This document shows, one piece after another, positions 7,490 through 15,442 of a stretch of 64,000 bases of DNA. This DNA comes from Ferrimonas senticii DSM 18821. GTDB lineage: Bacteria > Pseudomonadota > Gammaproteobacteria > Enterobacterales > Shewanellaceae. The stretch spans positions 212,575 through 276,574 of the forward strand of contig NZ_KE383898.1 of assembly GCF_000422665.1 (NCBI RefSeq), given 5' to 3'. Each line of letters begins with the position of its first letter. The first letter of the stretch is position 1. The position numbers were made by a program, and so were the translations under genes. The notes beneath the pieces are model-generated. The model did not search any database. It was given only the letters and a program-made list of their open reading frames with translations, and had not been told where the DNA came from.

Positions 7490-8866
7490 TTAGTCGGCGA
7501 CAAGGTCGTCTAACAGGATCACGCCCAACGGTGTGCCGCCACCCGCTTGATCGCGAGCGATCGCGGTGTACAACTTACCGGCTTCTAAGGTGAGCTCCAG
7601 TGGGCCAATTGCCGCATCTTGCGAGCCAGTTGGGGTAACGGTGACAAAGTAGGTACCGGCAGCCAAAGGCACCCGACCAGTTTCCGCCATGATTGGCACG
7701 TCGCTAAAGGCTGGAGTTTCATCGCTGATGTCATTGTCGCTGCCAACGTAAATGTCGACATTGCCAGCGCTTGGCGAAGCGTGCAGCAAGCGCAGCCCCG
7801 CTTCGGTGGCAATCCGACGACGGTCATCCGTTACCACCCATGGGGCGATCTCGGCCAATTCGTTGATTGCGAGAACGGTATAAGCGGTGTTGATGTCGAG
7901 CGTGACGTCGGCATCAATAACAAAAGTGCCCGGTGCCGCAGCGGGTTCAACTTGGACGTTATAATCGCCGGCAGGGACGTTGAGATACCCAGATGCCACT
8001 GGGTAGGGCACATTTGTCAAAATTGCATTGCCGTTGGCCAGTACATTGACTTCTGGTGCATCGGGCGAGGCATGGACTACTCGCAGTTCGCTGCCGGCGT
8101 TGACGTCGGTGATAGTTACTGTGCCTTCATCCGACCACGCCACTACGGCCACAGGTGATGAACCAGTCAGGGTATTGTTTACCGCCGCCAGCAACAGATC
8201 AGTGCCTGCTTCTAGGGTCAGGGTTCCGGTATCAAACACCGCGTCTTTGCTGCCTTCGGCAGTGATCCGGATCTGGTACTCACCGGCCGCCACTTCCAGC
8301 AGATCGCTGTTGGCTTTGAACGGAACGCCGCTCAGGGTCGGTTCGCTGGTGGTTAAGTCGGCACCTGGTGCGGTGACATAAATATCAACGGTCGGCGCTT
8401 GGCTGGCAGCGTGCAGCACCTGCAATCGAATATTACCAGCGCCAAAGTCTTCATCGGCGCGGGCAAGCACCAGCGGTTCGAGGGTGCCATCGGCAACGTT
8501 ACCGACAGCGATAACCGAATATTCGGTGTCGGCCTCAAGGTTAAAATCCGCCGGACCGATGACGGTGGTGGTGCTGCCGTCTGGCAAAATGGCATCTACG
8601 TTAATGCTGTAACTGGCGCTATCGAGTTCGATAAAGGCGGAGCCGGTCAGATAATCAACCCCTTCAAGGGCGTTGGCGCCATTGACGCCAATGTTTACCT
8701 TCGGTGCATCGGAAGAGGCGTGTAGCACTCGGATTTCGGTGGTGGGCGTTACTGGCGCGGCACCACCGCCAGCGGCGGCGGGATTGTGATCGTCACTGCT
8801 GCTGCCGCAGCCGACCACCATCAGGGTCGACAGCACGGCAGCGGAATACTTGGTTAGGTTTGGCAT
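7490..8866 (-). CDS. Lipoprotein with four DUF4397 repeats
   Basis: 458 residues with a lipoprotein signal (LMVVGC, acylated Cys20) and a Gly/Ala/Pro linker. Four tandem DUF4397 domains of about 100 residues each follow. Each opens with a variant of one motif: RVLHASSDAPKVNI, LQVLHAASQAPTVDIYV, LRVVHASPDAPEVNV and LRLLHASPSAGNVDIYV. DUF4397 domains are beta-rich, occur on secreted and surface proteins, and have no established function. The residue after Cys20 is Gly, not Asp, consistent with outer-membrane sorting. The gene is monocistronic by spacing, 71 bp downstream of the dgt-like gene on the same strand. Confidence 0.9.
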   Translation of the reverse strand: MPNLTKYSAAVLSTLMVVGCGSSSDDHNPAAAGGGAAPVTPTTEIRVLHASSDAPKVNIGVNGANALEGVDYLTGSAFIELDSASYSINVDAILPDGSTTTVIGPADFNLEADTEYSVIAVGNVADGTLEPLVLARADEDFGAGNIRLQVLHAASQAPTVDIYVTAPGADLTTSEPTLSGVPFKANSDLLEVAAGEYQIRITAEGSKDAVFDTGTLTLEAGTDLLLAAVNNTLTGSSPVAVVAWSDEGTVTITDVNAGSELRVVHASPDAPEVNVLANGNAILTNVPYPVASGYLNVPAGDYNVQVEPAAAPGTFVIDADVTLDINTAYTVLAINELAEIAPWVVTDDRRRIATEAGLRLLHASPSAGNVDIYVGSDNDISDETPAFSDVPIMAETGRVPLAAGTYFVTVTPTGSQDAAIGPLELTLEAGKLYTAIARDQAGGGTPLGVILLDDLVAD

Positions 8867-8937
8867 TTCGCTCTCTCCATGATTGAGTTGGCAGAGAGCT
8901 AAAACGAACAGCGGTCTGGCTTAGATCACCTAAGCGT

Positions 8938-10266
8938 CTAAAAGTCGGTTAAATAATTGGTTCCAGCGAATAAATTGCCATGCAATCGGGCGGCAAAATC
9001 GTCGGTCATGCCGGACAGGTAATCGCTGATCACCCGCTGTCCAGTGTGACCCTCGGCTACCGCTTGCTGCCATTTATGGCGAGTGTTCTCTGGCAGTAAT
9101 CGTTGCGGTTCACTGGCCAGCGCAGCAAACAGCGCCATCACCACTTGCTGACCCTTGAACTCTAATCGTTGCACGCTGCTGTGCTGAATTACGTTGCGAG
9201 AAACAAACTGTTTCAGGGCATCCAGCAGTCGCTGCTGTGGCTGTGGCAATTGCGCTCGAAAAGCCAGCAACGGCTGTTGAAAATCGTCAAGATGGACAAC
9301 TTCAATGGCAGTAACAAAGCCATTTACCAGTGCGCCAATGGCCTTTTTGCGGCGGTGATGTTCTGTGGCAAACAGTTGTGTCGATAGGCTGTTTAGCTCT
9401 GTGGCGCTGAGCGACAACTCGCCCTGCTGCACCAGCGGCTCGACCACTTGCTGTTGCCACTGCTCGTGACTAATTATCCCCAGCACTATCGCATCTTCTA
9501 GATCATGCACCGAATAGGCGATGTCATCGGCCAGCTCCATGATGGTGCAATCGAGTGATTTATGCTGGCTGCGTCCGTGTCGCTCGGCGCAGGCCGTTGG
9601 CTTGGCGGTTAAAAACCGATGGCGATCGCTGTCGCTTAAGGGCGCCAAAATCCAATCGCGAATATCTCGGTCATCATCGTAAACCGCTTTGGCTGGTAGC
9701 CACTGACTGGTTGCTAGAAACTGGCCGTTGGCGGTTGCTGGCGGCAAATTGTTGCGACGCAGATCCGATTGCAGCAGGGGGTATTTCAACACTCCCAACA
9801 AGGTGCGGCGGGTCAGATTCATGCCATGCAGTTCGGTGTAGGGCTCTAGTTTGGCGAGGATCCGTAGGGTTTGGGCATTACCCTCAAATCCGCCGTGTTG
9901 GCGCATCATGTAGTTAAGCGCAACTTCACCACCGTGGCCGTAGGGCGGGTGGCCAATATCGTGGGCCAGACACAAGGCTTCGATCAGTTGGTCATCAAAC
10001 AGTGGTGCCAGCTGCGGGTAGCGCACCCGCAACTGAGCGTTGATGCCGCTGCCAATCTGCGCTGCTTCAATGGAATGGGTTAGGCGGGTGCGGTGGAAAT
10101 CGTTGAGGCCGCTGCCCAGTACTTGGGTTTTCGATTGCAGGCGCCGAAAGGCGGCGCTGTGTAATACCCGCGCTTTGTCCCGTTGATAGCGCGAACGCTG
10201 ATCTTGCTGGCTGTTTTTCGGTGAGGGTTGCTGGCGTTGTTGCCAGTGGGCATCAAGCTGGGTCAC
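8938..10266 (-). CDS. dGTPase family dNTP triphosphohydrolase
   Basis: 442 residues, the length of the dGTPase-like family. The HD metal site is complete: His64 in the RLTHSIEAA motif, the HD pair at 102-103 in HDIGHPPYGHGGE with His106 and His111, and a later Asp in MELADDIAYSVHDLEDA. These enzymes cleave dNTPs to deoxynucleoside plus tripolyphosphate and so tune dNTP pools. Related enzymes also act in phage defence, but the context here is housekeeping. The start is GTG 10266. The neighbour yfbR encodes another HD-domain nucleotide hydrolase on the same strand, with a probable terminator between them. Confidence 0.92.
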   Translation of the reverse strand: MTQLDAHWQQRQQPSPKNSQQDQRSRYQRDKARVLHSAAFRRLQSKTQVLGSGLNDFHRTRLTHSIEAAQIGSGINAQLRVRYPQLAPLFDDQLIEALCLAHDIGHPPYGHGGEVALNYMMRQHGGFEGNAQTLRILAKLEPYTELHGMNLTRRTLLGVLKYPLLQSDLRRNNLPPATANGQFLATSQWLPAKAVYDDDRDIRDWILAPLSDSDRHRFLTAKPTACAERHGRSQHKSLDCTIMELADDIAYSVHDLEDAIVLGIISHEQWQQQVVEPLVQQGELSLSATELNSLSTQLFATEHHRRKKAIGALVNGFVTAIEVVHLDDFQQPLLAFRAQLPQPQQRLLDALKQFVSRNVIQHSSVQRLEFKGQQVVMALFAALASEPQRLLPENTRHKWQQAVAEGHTGQRVISDYLSGMTDDFAARLHGNLFAGTNYLTDF

Positions 10267-10280
10267 AAGTAGGCCTTATG

Positions 10281-10318
10281 CAAAAGCCAGCGCCAAACAA
10301 TCTTGGGGCGCTGGCTAA
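10281..10318 (-). terminator. Probable terminator after yfbR
   Basis: AGCCAGCGCC (10285-10294) pairs with GGCGCTGGCT (10307-10316). On the minus strand the stem is followed only by TTTTGC, a short U-run, so efficiency is uncertain. Confidence 0.6.
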
Positions 10319-10353
10319 TTTACTTTAGATCAGAAGTGGTTAGCCAACAATGG

Positions 10354-10956
10354 TCAGCGTTTTAGTTGCGCCAAGCTATCGAGGGTGTGGTTGCAGGAGG
10401 AGATAAACACATCGAGGAAGTAGGCCACTTCCGGTTGTTGTCGTAGTTGTTCCAATTTCGGTTCCATCTTGGCCACCACGTGATCAAATTCGTGGTTGTT
10501 GTGGGCCAGTTCATCTTTGGCTTTAAGGTAAGCGCAAATAATGTCGGCGGCTTTGACCAGTTGGGCGTAGGTGGGATCGATGTTTTGTTGGATCACCAGA
10601 TCGGCAAAGTCGGCTTGCAGCTCCAGCGGCAGCGAAGCCAAACATTGTTGCTCTGCGGCTTGCTCTAACAGTTTGAACTCTTTGGTGATCTGTGGATTGG
10701 AGTACTTCACTGGGCTAACAATGTCCCCCAGCCAAGTCTCGCTGCACTCATGATATAGCGCGATGGTGGCGGCTTTTTCGGGGCTAAGATCGCCGTCGAA
10801 TTTGCGGTTTTTAATCACCGCCAACAGGTGGGCAACAATCGCCACTTGGTGGCTGTGCTCAGCGACGTTCTCCGGTTTAACGCAAAACATCAATGACCAA
10901 CGACGGATCAGTGGCATCCGAAATAGCCACGCGAGAAAAGTACTGGCTTGGGGCAC
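10354..10956 (-). CDS. yfbR: 5'-deoxynucleotidase YfbR-like HD-domain protein
   Basis: 200 residues aligning end to end with YfbR: N-terminal RMPLIRRWSLM, then ENVAEHSHQVA with a metal-ligand histidine, then the central metal site, then VKAADIICAYLKAKDELA with the late Asp ligand. YfbR removes phosphate from dNMPs. One key residue differs: the HD doublet reads His-Glu (residues 69-70, YHECSE) where E. coli has YHDASE. The codons CAT GAG are clear in the sequence. Glu can also bind metal, so activity may persist. The gene is beside alaA, as in E. coli, but is separated from it by a terminator and a heptamer array. The start is GTG 10956. Confidence 0.88.
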   Translation of the reverse strand: MPQASTFLAWLFRMPLIRRWSLMFCVKPENVAEHSHQVAIVAHLLAVIKNRKFDGDLSPEKAATIALYHECSETWLGDIVSPVKYSNPQITKEFKLLEQAAEQQCLASLPLELQADFADLVIQQNIDPTYAQLVKAADIICAYLKAKDELAHNNHEFDHVVAKMEPKLEQLRQQPEVAYFLDVFISSCNHTLDSLAQLKR

Positions 10957-10973
10957 GAATTAACTCTCAATAA

Positions 10974-11008
10974 ATAAAAAAACGCAGGGTTAAGGTAAAC
11001 CCTGCGTT
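10974..11008 (-). terminator. Rho-independent terminator after alaA
   Basis: Perfect stem AACGCAGGGTT/AACCCTGCGTT (10981-11008). On the minus strand it is followed by a run of seven T. It lies downstream of the heptamer array that follows alaA. Confidence 0.9.
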
Positions 11009-11041
11009 CGGTTGCGGCTAGTACTCGTCGCATTAATACTG

Positions 11042-11097
11042 CTAACTGCTAACTGCTAACTGCTAACTGCTAACTGCTAACTGCTAACTGCTAACTG
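11042..11097 (-). repeat. Heptamer array (CTAACTG)x8 just after alaA
   Basis: Eight perfect tandem copies of a 7-bp unit, CTAACTG on the plus strand. In the sense of alaA the unit reads AGTTAGC. The array starts 7 bp after the alaA stop codon and precedes the alaA terminator. See also 51143-51194, 61240-61302 and 61367-61436. Confidence 0.97.
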
Positions 11098-11104
11098 TTA
11101 GCTG

Positions 11105-12319
11105 CTATTGCTTATAGCGATGCAAGAAGCGCTCTAGGTTGTCCATCGCTTTGGAGAGATCTTCTAGGTGCGGCAGGAACACCACCCGGAAGTGATCCGG
11201 CTCTGGCCAGTTAAAGGCGGTGCCTTGCACCAGCAGGATCTTCTCTTGCATTAGCAGATCGAGCACCATCTGCTGGTCGTTAACCAGATTGAACTTCTTC
11301 ATATCCAGTTTCGGGAAGGCATACAGTGCGCCTTTGGGCTTGTAGCAGCTTACCCCTTCCATGGCGTTAAGGCGTTCCACCACCAAGTCCCGTTGCTGGC
11401 ATAAACGGCCGGTCGGCAGCAGCAGTTCGTTGATGCTCTGATAGCCGCCCAGCGCGGTTTGTACCGCGTGTTGCATCGGTACGTTGGCGCACAGGCGCAT
11501 CGACGCTAGCATCTCCAGCCCTTCGATGTAGCCTTTGGCGTGATCTTTTTGACCGGAGATCATCATCCAGCCAACTCGGAAGCCAGCGGCGCGGTAGGCT
11601 TTAGACAGACCATTAAAGGTGATGATCAGCAGGTCATCGGCCAAGCTGGCGGTTGGGATATGCTGGGCACCATCGTACAGAATGCGGTCGTAGATCTCGT
11701 CCGAGAACACGATCAACTGGTGTTCGCGGGCAATTTCCAGCAGCTCCAACAGCATCGCCCTGCTGTAGACCGCGCCGGTTGGGTTGTTCGGGTTGATCAA
11801 TACCAAGCCACGGGTTTGTGGGGTGATCTTGCGACGGATATCTTCCAGATCCGGCATCCAGTCTTGCTGTTCATCACAGATGTAGTGACGGGCTTTGCCG
11901 CCGGCCAAGTTCACCGCCGCGGTCCACAATGGGTAATCCGGTGCCGGAACCAGGATTTCGTCGCCGTTGTTCAGCAGCCCCTGCATCGCCATCACGATCA
12001 GCTCTGATACGCCGTTGCCCATGTAAACGTCTTCAACGTCAACGCCGTGCACGCCGACCTGCTGATAGGCTTGAACCACCGCTTTACGGGCTGAGAACAA
12101 GCCTTTGGAATCGCAGTAGCCCTGGCTTTCAGGCAAGTTGTAGATCACATCGCGGATGATCTCTTCTGGGGCATCGAAACCGAACGGTGCTGGGTTGCCG
12201 ATGTTCAGTTTCAGAATTCGGTGGCCTTCCTCTTCAAGGCGTTTTGCTTCACGTGCCACTGGCCCACGAATGTCATAACAGACCGAGTTGAGCTTATTGG
12301 ACTTATTCAGCGGCTTCAT
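11105..12319 (-). CDS. alaA: Alanine aminotransferase AlaA (glutamate-pyruvate)
   Basis: 404 residues, a class I/II PLP-dependent aminotransferase matching AlaA/YfbQ from the first residues (MKPLNKSNKLNSVCYDIRGP) to the end. The Schiff-base lysine is Lys240 in GLSKAYRAAGFRVGW. LINPNNPTGAVYS (pyridoxal ring contacts) and the late Arg region HFRVVFLPHLEDL, binding the substrate carboxylate, are present. It makes alanine from pyruvate and glutamate. ATG 12319 is preceded by AAGGATCC about 6 nt upstream. A heptamer array and a strong terminator follow the stop codon. Confidence 0.95.
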   Translation of the reverse strand: MKPLNKSNKLNSVCYDIRGPVAREAKRLEEEGHRILKLNIGNPAPFGFDAPEEIIRDVIYNLPESQGYCDSKGLFSARKAVVQAYQQVGVHGVDVEDVYMGNGVSELIVMAMQGLLNNGDEILVPAPDYPLWTAAVNLAGGKARHYICDEQQDWMPDLEDIRRKITPQTRGLVLINPNNPTGAVYSRAMLLELLEIAREHQLIVFSDEIYDRILYDGAQHIPTASLADDLLIITFNGLSKAYRAAGFRVGWMMISGQKDHAKGYIEGLEMLASMRLCANVPMQHAVQTALGGYQSINELLLPTGRLCQQRDLVVERLNAMEGVSCYKPKGALYAFPKLDMKKFNLVNDQQMVLDLLMQEKILLVQGTAFNWPEPDHFRVVFLPHLEDLSKAMDNLERFLHRYKQ

Positions 12320-12534
12320 GGTGGATCCTTACTGCCTGGGATGCTTTTTAAGCGATGATTTAGCGCTGTACGTCGGTAGGGTTAGCAGATTGTGCTAACG
12401 ATTAAACAACCAACAAAACAGTGAATGCGATCGGTTTAACTCTAAAATTCAGACGCTTCGTCGGTTTTTGAGAGCGATTCAGCAACCATATCTAAATCAT
12501 CGGATTGGGGGAAGTAAAGATTGGCTTATCAAAG

Positions 12535-12566
12535 CAAATAAAAAGGGCCGCCAGTGGCGACCCTTA
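12535..12566 (-). terminator. Terminator after fldA
   Basis: Stem AAGGGTCGCCA/TGGCGGCCCTT with one mismatch. On the minus strand it is followed by TTTTTATTTGC. It lies 25 bp beyond the fldA stop codon. Confidence 0.85.
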
Positions 12567-12591
12567 ATTGAAGCTGAATGTTGGTTGCGGC

Positions 12592-13113
12592 TTATGCCAG
12601 CTCGGCCAGACACATCTCTTCGTACAGCTGTTTTACCCAAGCGTCTACGCGCGCTTCGGTCAGCTCTGGCTGGCGATCTTCATCAATGCCCAGACCGATG
12701 AAGGTGCTGTCATCAACCAGTGCTTTAGAGGCTTCGAATTCGTAGCCTGCGGTAGAGGTGTGACCAACGATGATAGCGCCGCGCTCACGCACGATGTCAC
12801 CCAGTTGACCCATAGCGTCCAAGAAGTACTCGGCGTAGTCTTCTTGGTCACCGCAACCGAAGATTGCGACCAGTTTATCGTTAAAGTCCAGCTGCTCCAG
12901 TTCTGGGAAGAAGTCATCCCAGTCGCACTGCGCTTCACCGTAGTACCAGGTCGGGATCCCAAACAGCAGCAGGCTGAACTCGTCGATCTCTTCCTTGCTG
13001 CTTTTAGCGATGTCTTTAACTTCAACCAGCTCGCCAAGTTTCTTTTGGATCATTTTAGCAACGGCTTCAGTGTTACCGGTGTCGCTGCCAAAGAACAGAC
13101 CTACGCTTGCCAT
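12592..13113 (-). CDS. fldA: Flavodoxin FldA
   Basis: 173 residues, a long-chain flavodoxin. The FMN phosphate loop is GSDTGNTE (9-16). The two loops that sandwich the isoalloxazine ring are visible as PTWYYGEAQCDWDDF and GCGDQEDYAEYFLDA. The C-terminus is slightly acidic, as usual. It is a low-potential electron carrier for enzymes such as MetH activation and IspG/IspH. It lies next to ybfE on the same strand, the same neighbour as in E. coli. I saw no clear Fur box in the 42-bp gap upstream. Confidence 0.95.
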   Translation of the reverse strand: MASVGLFFGSDTGNTEAVAKMIQKKLGELVEVKDIAKSSKEEIDEFSLLLFGIPTWYYGEAQCDWDDFFPELEQLDFNDKLVAIFGCGDQEDYAEYFLDAMGQLGDIVRERGAIIVGHTSTAGYEFEASKALVDDSTFIGLGIDEDRQPELTEARVDAWVKQLYEEMCLAELA

Positions 13114-13155
13114 TCTTTCTACCTACATTGCATTAAAACGGAATGTGAACACTCG

Positions 13156-13443
13156 TTAGGAGTGATCGTGGCCAAGTTGCACCTGCTCTAGCAGGATAGC
13201 CTCAATCAATTGACCACGAGTGAGATTACTTGCCAACGCTTTGTCATTCAAGGCGTTGAACAGTGCTTCTGAGACCTTAAACTCAATACGTTTAAAGCCG
13301 TTGGCACGGTCACGCTGCAACTGGTTGCGCTTGTTGATGCGCGCTTGTTGCTCTCGTGACATTGGATTGGTTCGCGGTCGACCACGGCGCTTATCCGTGG
13401 CGAACATATCCAGGGTGGTTCTGTCTGATTTCTCTACGGCCAT
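13156..13443 (-). CDS. ybfE: LexA-regulated protein YbfE
   Basis: 95 residues matching YbfE: a basic N-terminal half (TDKRRGRPRTNPMSREQQARINKRNQLQRD, read here in two parts) and a C-terminal ribbon-helix-helix-like segment (KRIEFKVSEALFNALND...LTRGQLIEAILLEQV). The E. coli gene belongs to the SOS regulon and its role is unknown. I did not find a convincing LexA box in the 21 bp before this gene. If one exists it should lie upstream of the DUF2788 gene, which precedes it. The fold suggests DNA binding, but this is inference. Confidence 0.85.
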   Translation of the reverse strand: MAVEKSDRTTLDMFATDKRRGRPRTNPMSREQQARINKRNQLQRDRANGFKRIEFKVSEALFNALNDKALASNLTRGQLIEAILLEQVQLGHDHS

Positions 13444-13464
13444 GATGTTGCGTATCAGCTGAGC

Positions 13465-13677
13465 CTAAGCGCCTTCCCACAATAGTTGGATAAGCCCCTT
13501 GGCGATAAACCCGGCACAGCCTAAAAACAGTACCAGCCAGACAACAAAGCGGCCAAATGGCGGCACTTTGCCTTGGTTCAGGACGTCCTTGATGGACAAG
13601 CCAATCAAAAGGAACACGCCAGCAAAAAACAGGTTTAGCCCTAAGGCTTCCAATTGCTCGTAGTGTTCAATCAGCAT
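13465..13677 (-). CDS. DUF2788 family small membrane protein
   Basis: 70 residues with two hydrophobic helices: LNLFFAGVFLLIGLSIKDVL near the N-terminus, and FGRFVVWLVLFLGCAGFIAKGLI near the C-terminus, joined by NQGKVPPFGR. This pattern and the gene position between ybfE and ybfF are those of the DUF2788 family, found in marine gammaproteobacteria. The function is unknown. ATG 13677 has GGTAGGG upstream. It is 21 bp from ybfE and probably co-transcribed with it. Confidence 0.8.
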   Translation of the reverse strand: MLIEHYEQLEALGLNLFFAGVFLLIGLSIKDVLNQGKVPPFGRFVVWLVLFLGCAGFIAKGLIQLLWEGA

Positions 13678-13748
13678 ATCCCTACCTTCCTGGTATTTTG
13701 CAGCGGCGGACTATAGCACAGCGATTTTCGCCAGACTACGGCGACGAG

Positions 13749-14543
13749 TCACAGTTGAAAAAACTTCACTGCCAAGCGGTTAAACGCTTCTGGCTTCTGC
13801 GCGTGCAACATGTGTCCGGCACCATTAATGATGTGGGCACGGGCGTTGGAAAAGCGACTGGCAATGGCATCTCGATGGGCCGGCAGGATGTAATCCGATT
13901 CAGCACCTTTGACCATTAATACTTTGCCAAGATAGGGCGGATTATCCGGAATATTGGCAATAATCTGCGGGTAGCTGGCAATCAGACGGTCGATGTCGAT
14001 ACGCCAGCGAAAGCCTTGAGGTTCGGCTCGAACCAAGTTTTTGCAGATAAACGCCGCGGTTGGCAGATCGATACCCGCCTGTTGTAGTTGTTGTTGTGCT
14101 TGAGTGCGGCTGCTGAGGTTAGCAGTATCGATCTGCGGCAGGGTTTGCAAAATGGTGGTGTGTCGTGGCGGATAAGCCACTGGGGCGATATCCGCCACCA
14201 ACAGCGCTGCGGTGCGCTCCGGATAGCGCTGGGCGTAGGTCATCGCCACTTTGCCGCCAAGGCTGTGGCCTAACAAACTCCACTGCTGAATCTGCAGCTG
14301 CTGGCGCAGTTGTTCAAGCCGCGCTGCCGCGGAAGCAAAATCAAAGGTTCCCTCCAGTGGCGCATCGTTATGGCCCGGCAAGGCGAGTCGGATAGCACTA
14401 AACCCCGCGTCAACCAGCGCGTTGGCGCAGCTGCGCAAATTATCCAGATCGCCAAACAACCCATGCAATAACACCACCGTGGGGCCAGTGCCGGATTGCA
14501 CATAGGGGAGGGCGCCGGTGGCAACCGCGGAGGGTGAACTCAT
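13749..14543 (-). CDS. ybfF: Alpha/beta-hydrolase, YbfF-type esterase
   Basis: 264 residues from ATG 14543, chosen over an upstream in-frame start (14603) because AAGGAAG lies 7 nt before it and the shorter N-terminus fits the family. The oxyanion motif is LLHGLFG (HG at 27-28), the nucleophile elbow GHSLGG gives Ser94, and the catalytic His is in GAGHMLHAQ near the C-terminus. YbfF hydrolyses acyl esters such as acyl-CoA or short-chain esters in vitro; the physiological substrate is unclear. It is divergent from seqA, the arrangement seen in E. coli. Confidence 0.88.
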   Translation of the reverse strand: MSSPSAVATGALPYVQSGTGPTVVLLHGLFGDLDNLRSCANALVDAGFSAIRLALPGHNDAPLEGTFDFASAAARLEQLRQQLQIQQWSLLGHSLGGKVAMTYAQRYPERTAALLVADIAPVAYPPRHTTILQTLPQIDTANLSSRTQAQQQLQQAGIDLPTAAFICKNLVRAEPQGFRWRIDIDRLIASYPQIIANIPDNPPYLGKVLMVKGAESDYILPAHRDAIASRFSNARAHIINGAGHMLHAQKPEAFNRLAVKFFQL

Positions 14544-14771
14544 GACAAACTTCCTTGAATAGTGGCTAAGCGTTGTTGTGCCAAAGCCATCTTGGCAATG
14601 CAACTGGCAATGGAGTTAACCGCGACTTTGTAGGAAAAATACGCCGATTTCAGGATTTTTGACTGCTAGGCAGTGCCGATAAACCGCTTTTGCGACTTTG
14701 CCGTAGCCACAGCAAAAAACCGCTGGTTATAATGCCTGCCATTGGGAATTCTGAACTGACATAAATACGCA

Positions 14772-15332
14772 ATGAAATACATTGAAATCGACGACGAGCT
14801 CTATCGTCATATTGCCAGCAACACCCAACGCATCGGTGAGAGTGCTTCTGACATTCTGCGCCGTCTGCTGGGTTTGCAGGTAACTCGTAATGACGAAGCG
14901 GAGCCACAACAGGTTAGCGAGCCAAGCCTAGAAAAAGCGGCTGTGGCAACTGCCCCTGTTGGTCGTGCGGCGGTGCGTTCTTTGGCTGCTGAACAAGGCG
15001 TATTTGAAGAGATGCTCGGTGACAAAGCGCTGCGCAAACAAAAGGGCGCGGTTGGCCGCTTTATGTACCTTTTGGATGCCGCGTACCGTCAGTTCCCATC
15101 CAGTTTTGATGTGGTAATGCAGATCCAAGGCCGCGAGCGCCTGTACTTCAGTACCAGCAAAGAGGCGCTGCTGAACGCCAGCAAAACCGCCAACCCGAAG
15201 CAGATCGGTGCCAGCCAATATTGGGTTTCCGCCAACAACAACACCCGTAAGAAACAGGTGCTGTTGGAAGAGGTATTAACCGCTCTTGGCTGCGACAGCG
15301 ACTTGGCTGAGCAGATCGCTCAACAGATTTGA
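14772..15332 (+). CDS. seqA: Replication initiation negative regulator SeqA
   Basis: 186 residues. The N-terminal oligomerisation domain starts MKYIEIDDELYRHIASNT and includes SASDILRRLLGL. The C-terminal part (from about residue 70) carries the DNA-binding segments of SeqA: ALRKQKGAVGRFMYLLD, YFSTSKEALLNASKTANPK and NNNTRKKQVLLEEVL. SeqA binds hemimethylated GATC pairs and sequesters newly replicated oriC, so its presence implies Dam methylation in this organism. It is followed by pgm, as in E. coli, with a gap of 110 bp. Confidence 0.95.
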   Translation: MKYIEIDDELYRHIASNTQRIGESASDILRRLLGLQVTRNDEAEPQQVSEPSLEKAAVATAPVGRAAVRSLAAEQGVFEEMLGDKALRKQKGAVGRFMYLLDAAYRQFPSSFDVVMQIQGRERLYFSTSKEALLNASKTANPKQIGASQYWVSANNNTRKKQVLLEEVLTALGCDSDLAEQIAQQI

Positions 15333-15442
15333 CCCTACAACGTCATTTTTCGCGCTACAACTACAGTATGCCGCGACGGAGTAACTGACCTTGGTCGCAG
15401 CGCGACCCTCCGGTTAGTGAACGCTCTTAATAAGGATCATTA

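Noticed and set aside
7619-8158. 179-codon plus-strand frame inside the DUF4397 gene
   Set aside because: It is antisense to a well-supported repeat protein; the open frame follows from the biased codon use of the true gene.
8938-10266. dGTPase-like gene as an anti-phage system
   Set aside because: The HD enzyme sits among conserved housekeeping genes with no defence partners or mobility genes, so a dNTP-pool role is more likely.
12568-13191. 207-codon plus-strand frame across fldA
   Set aside because: It is antisense to a clear flavodoxin gene and its translation has no recognisable domain.
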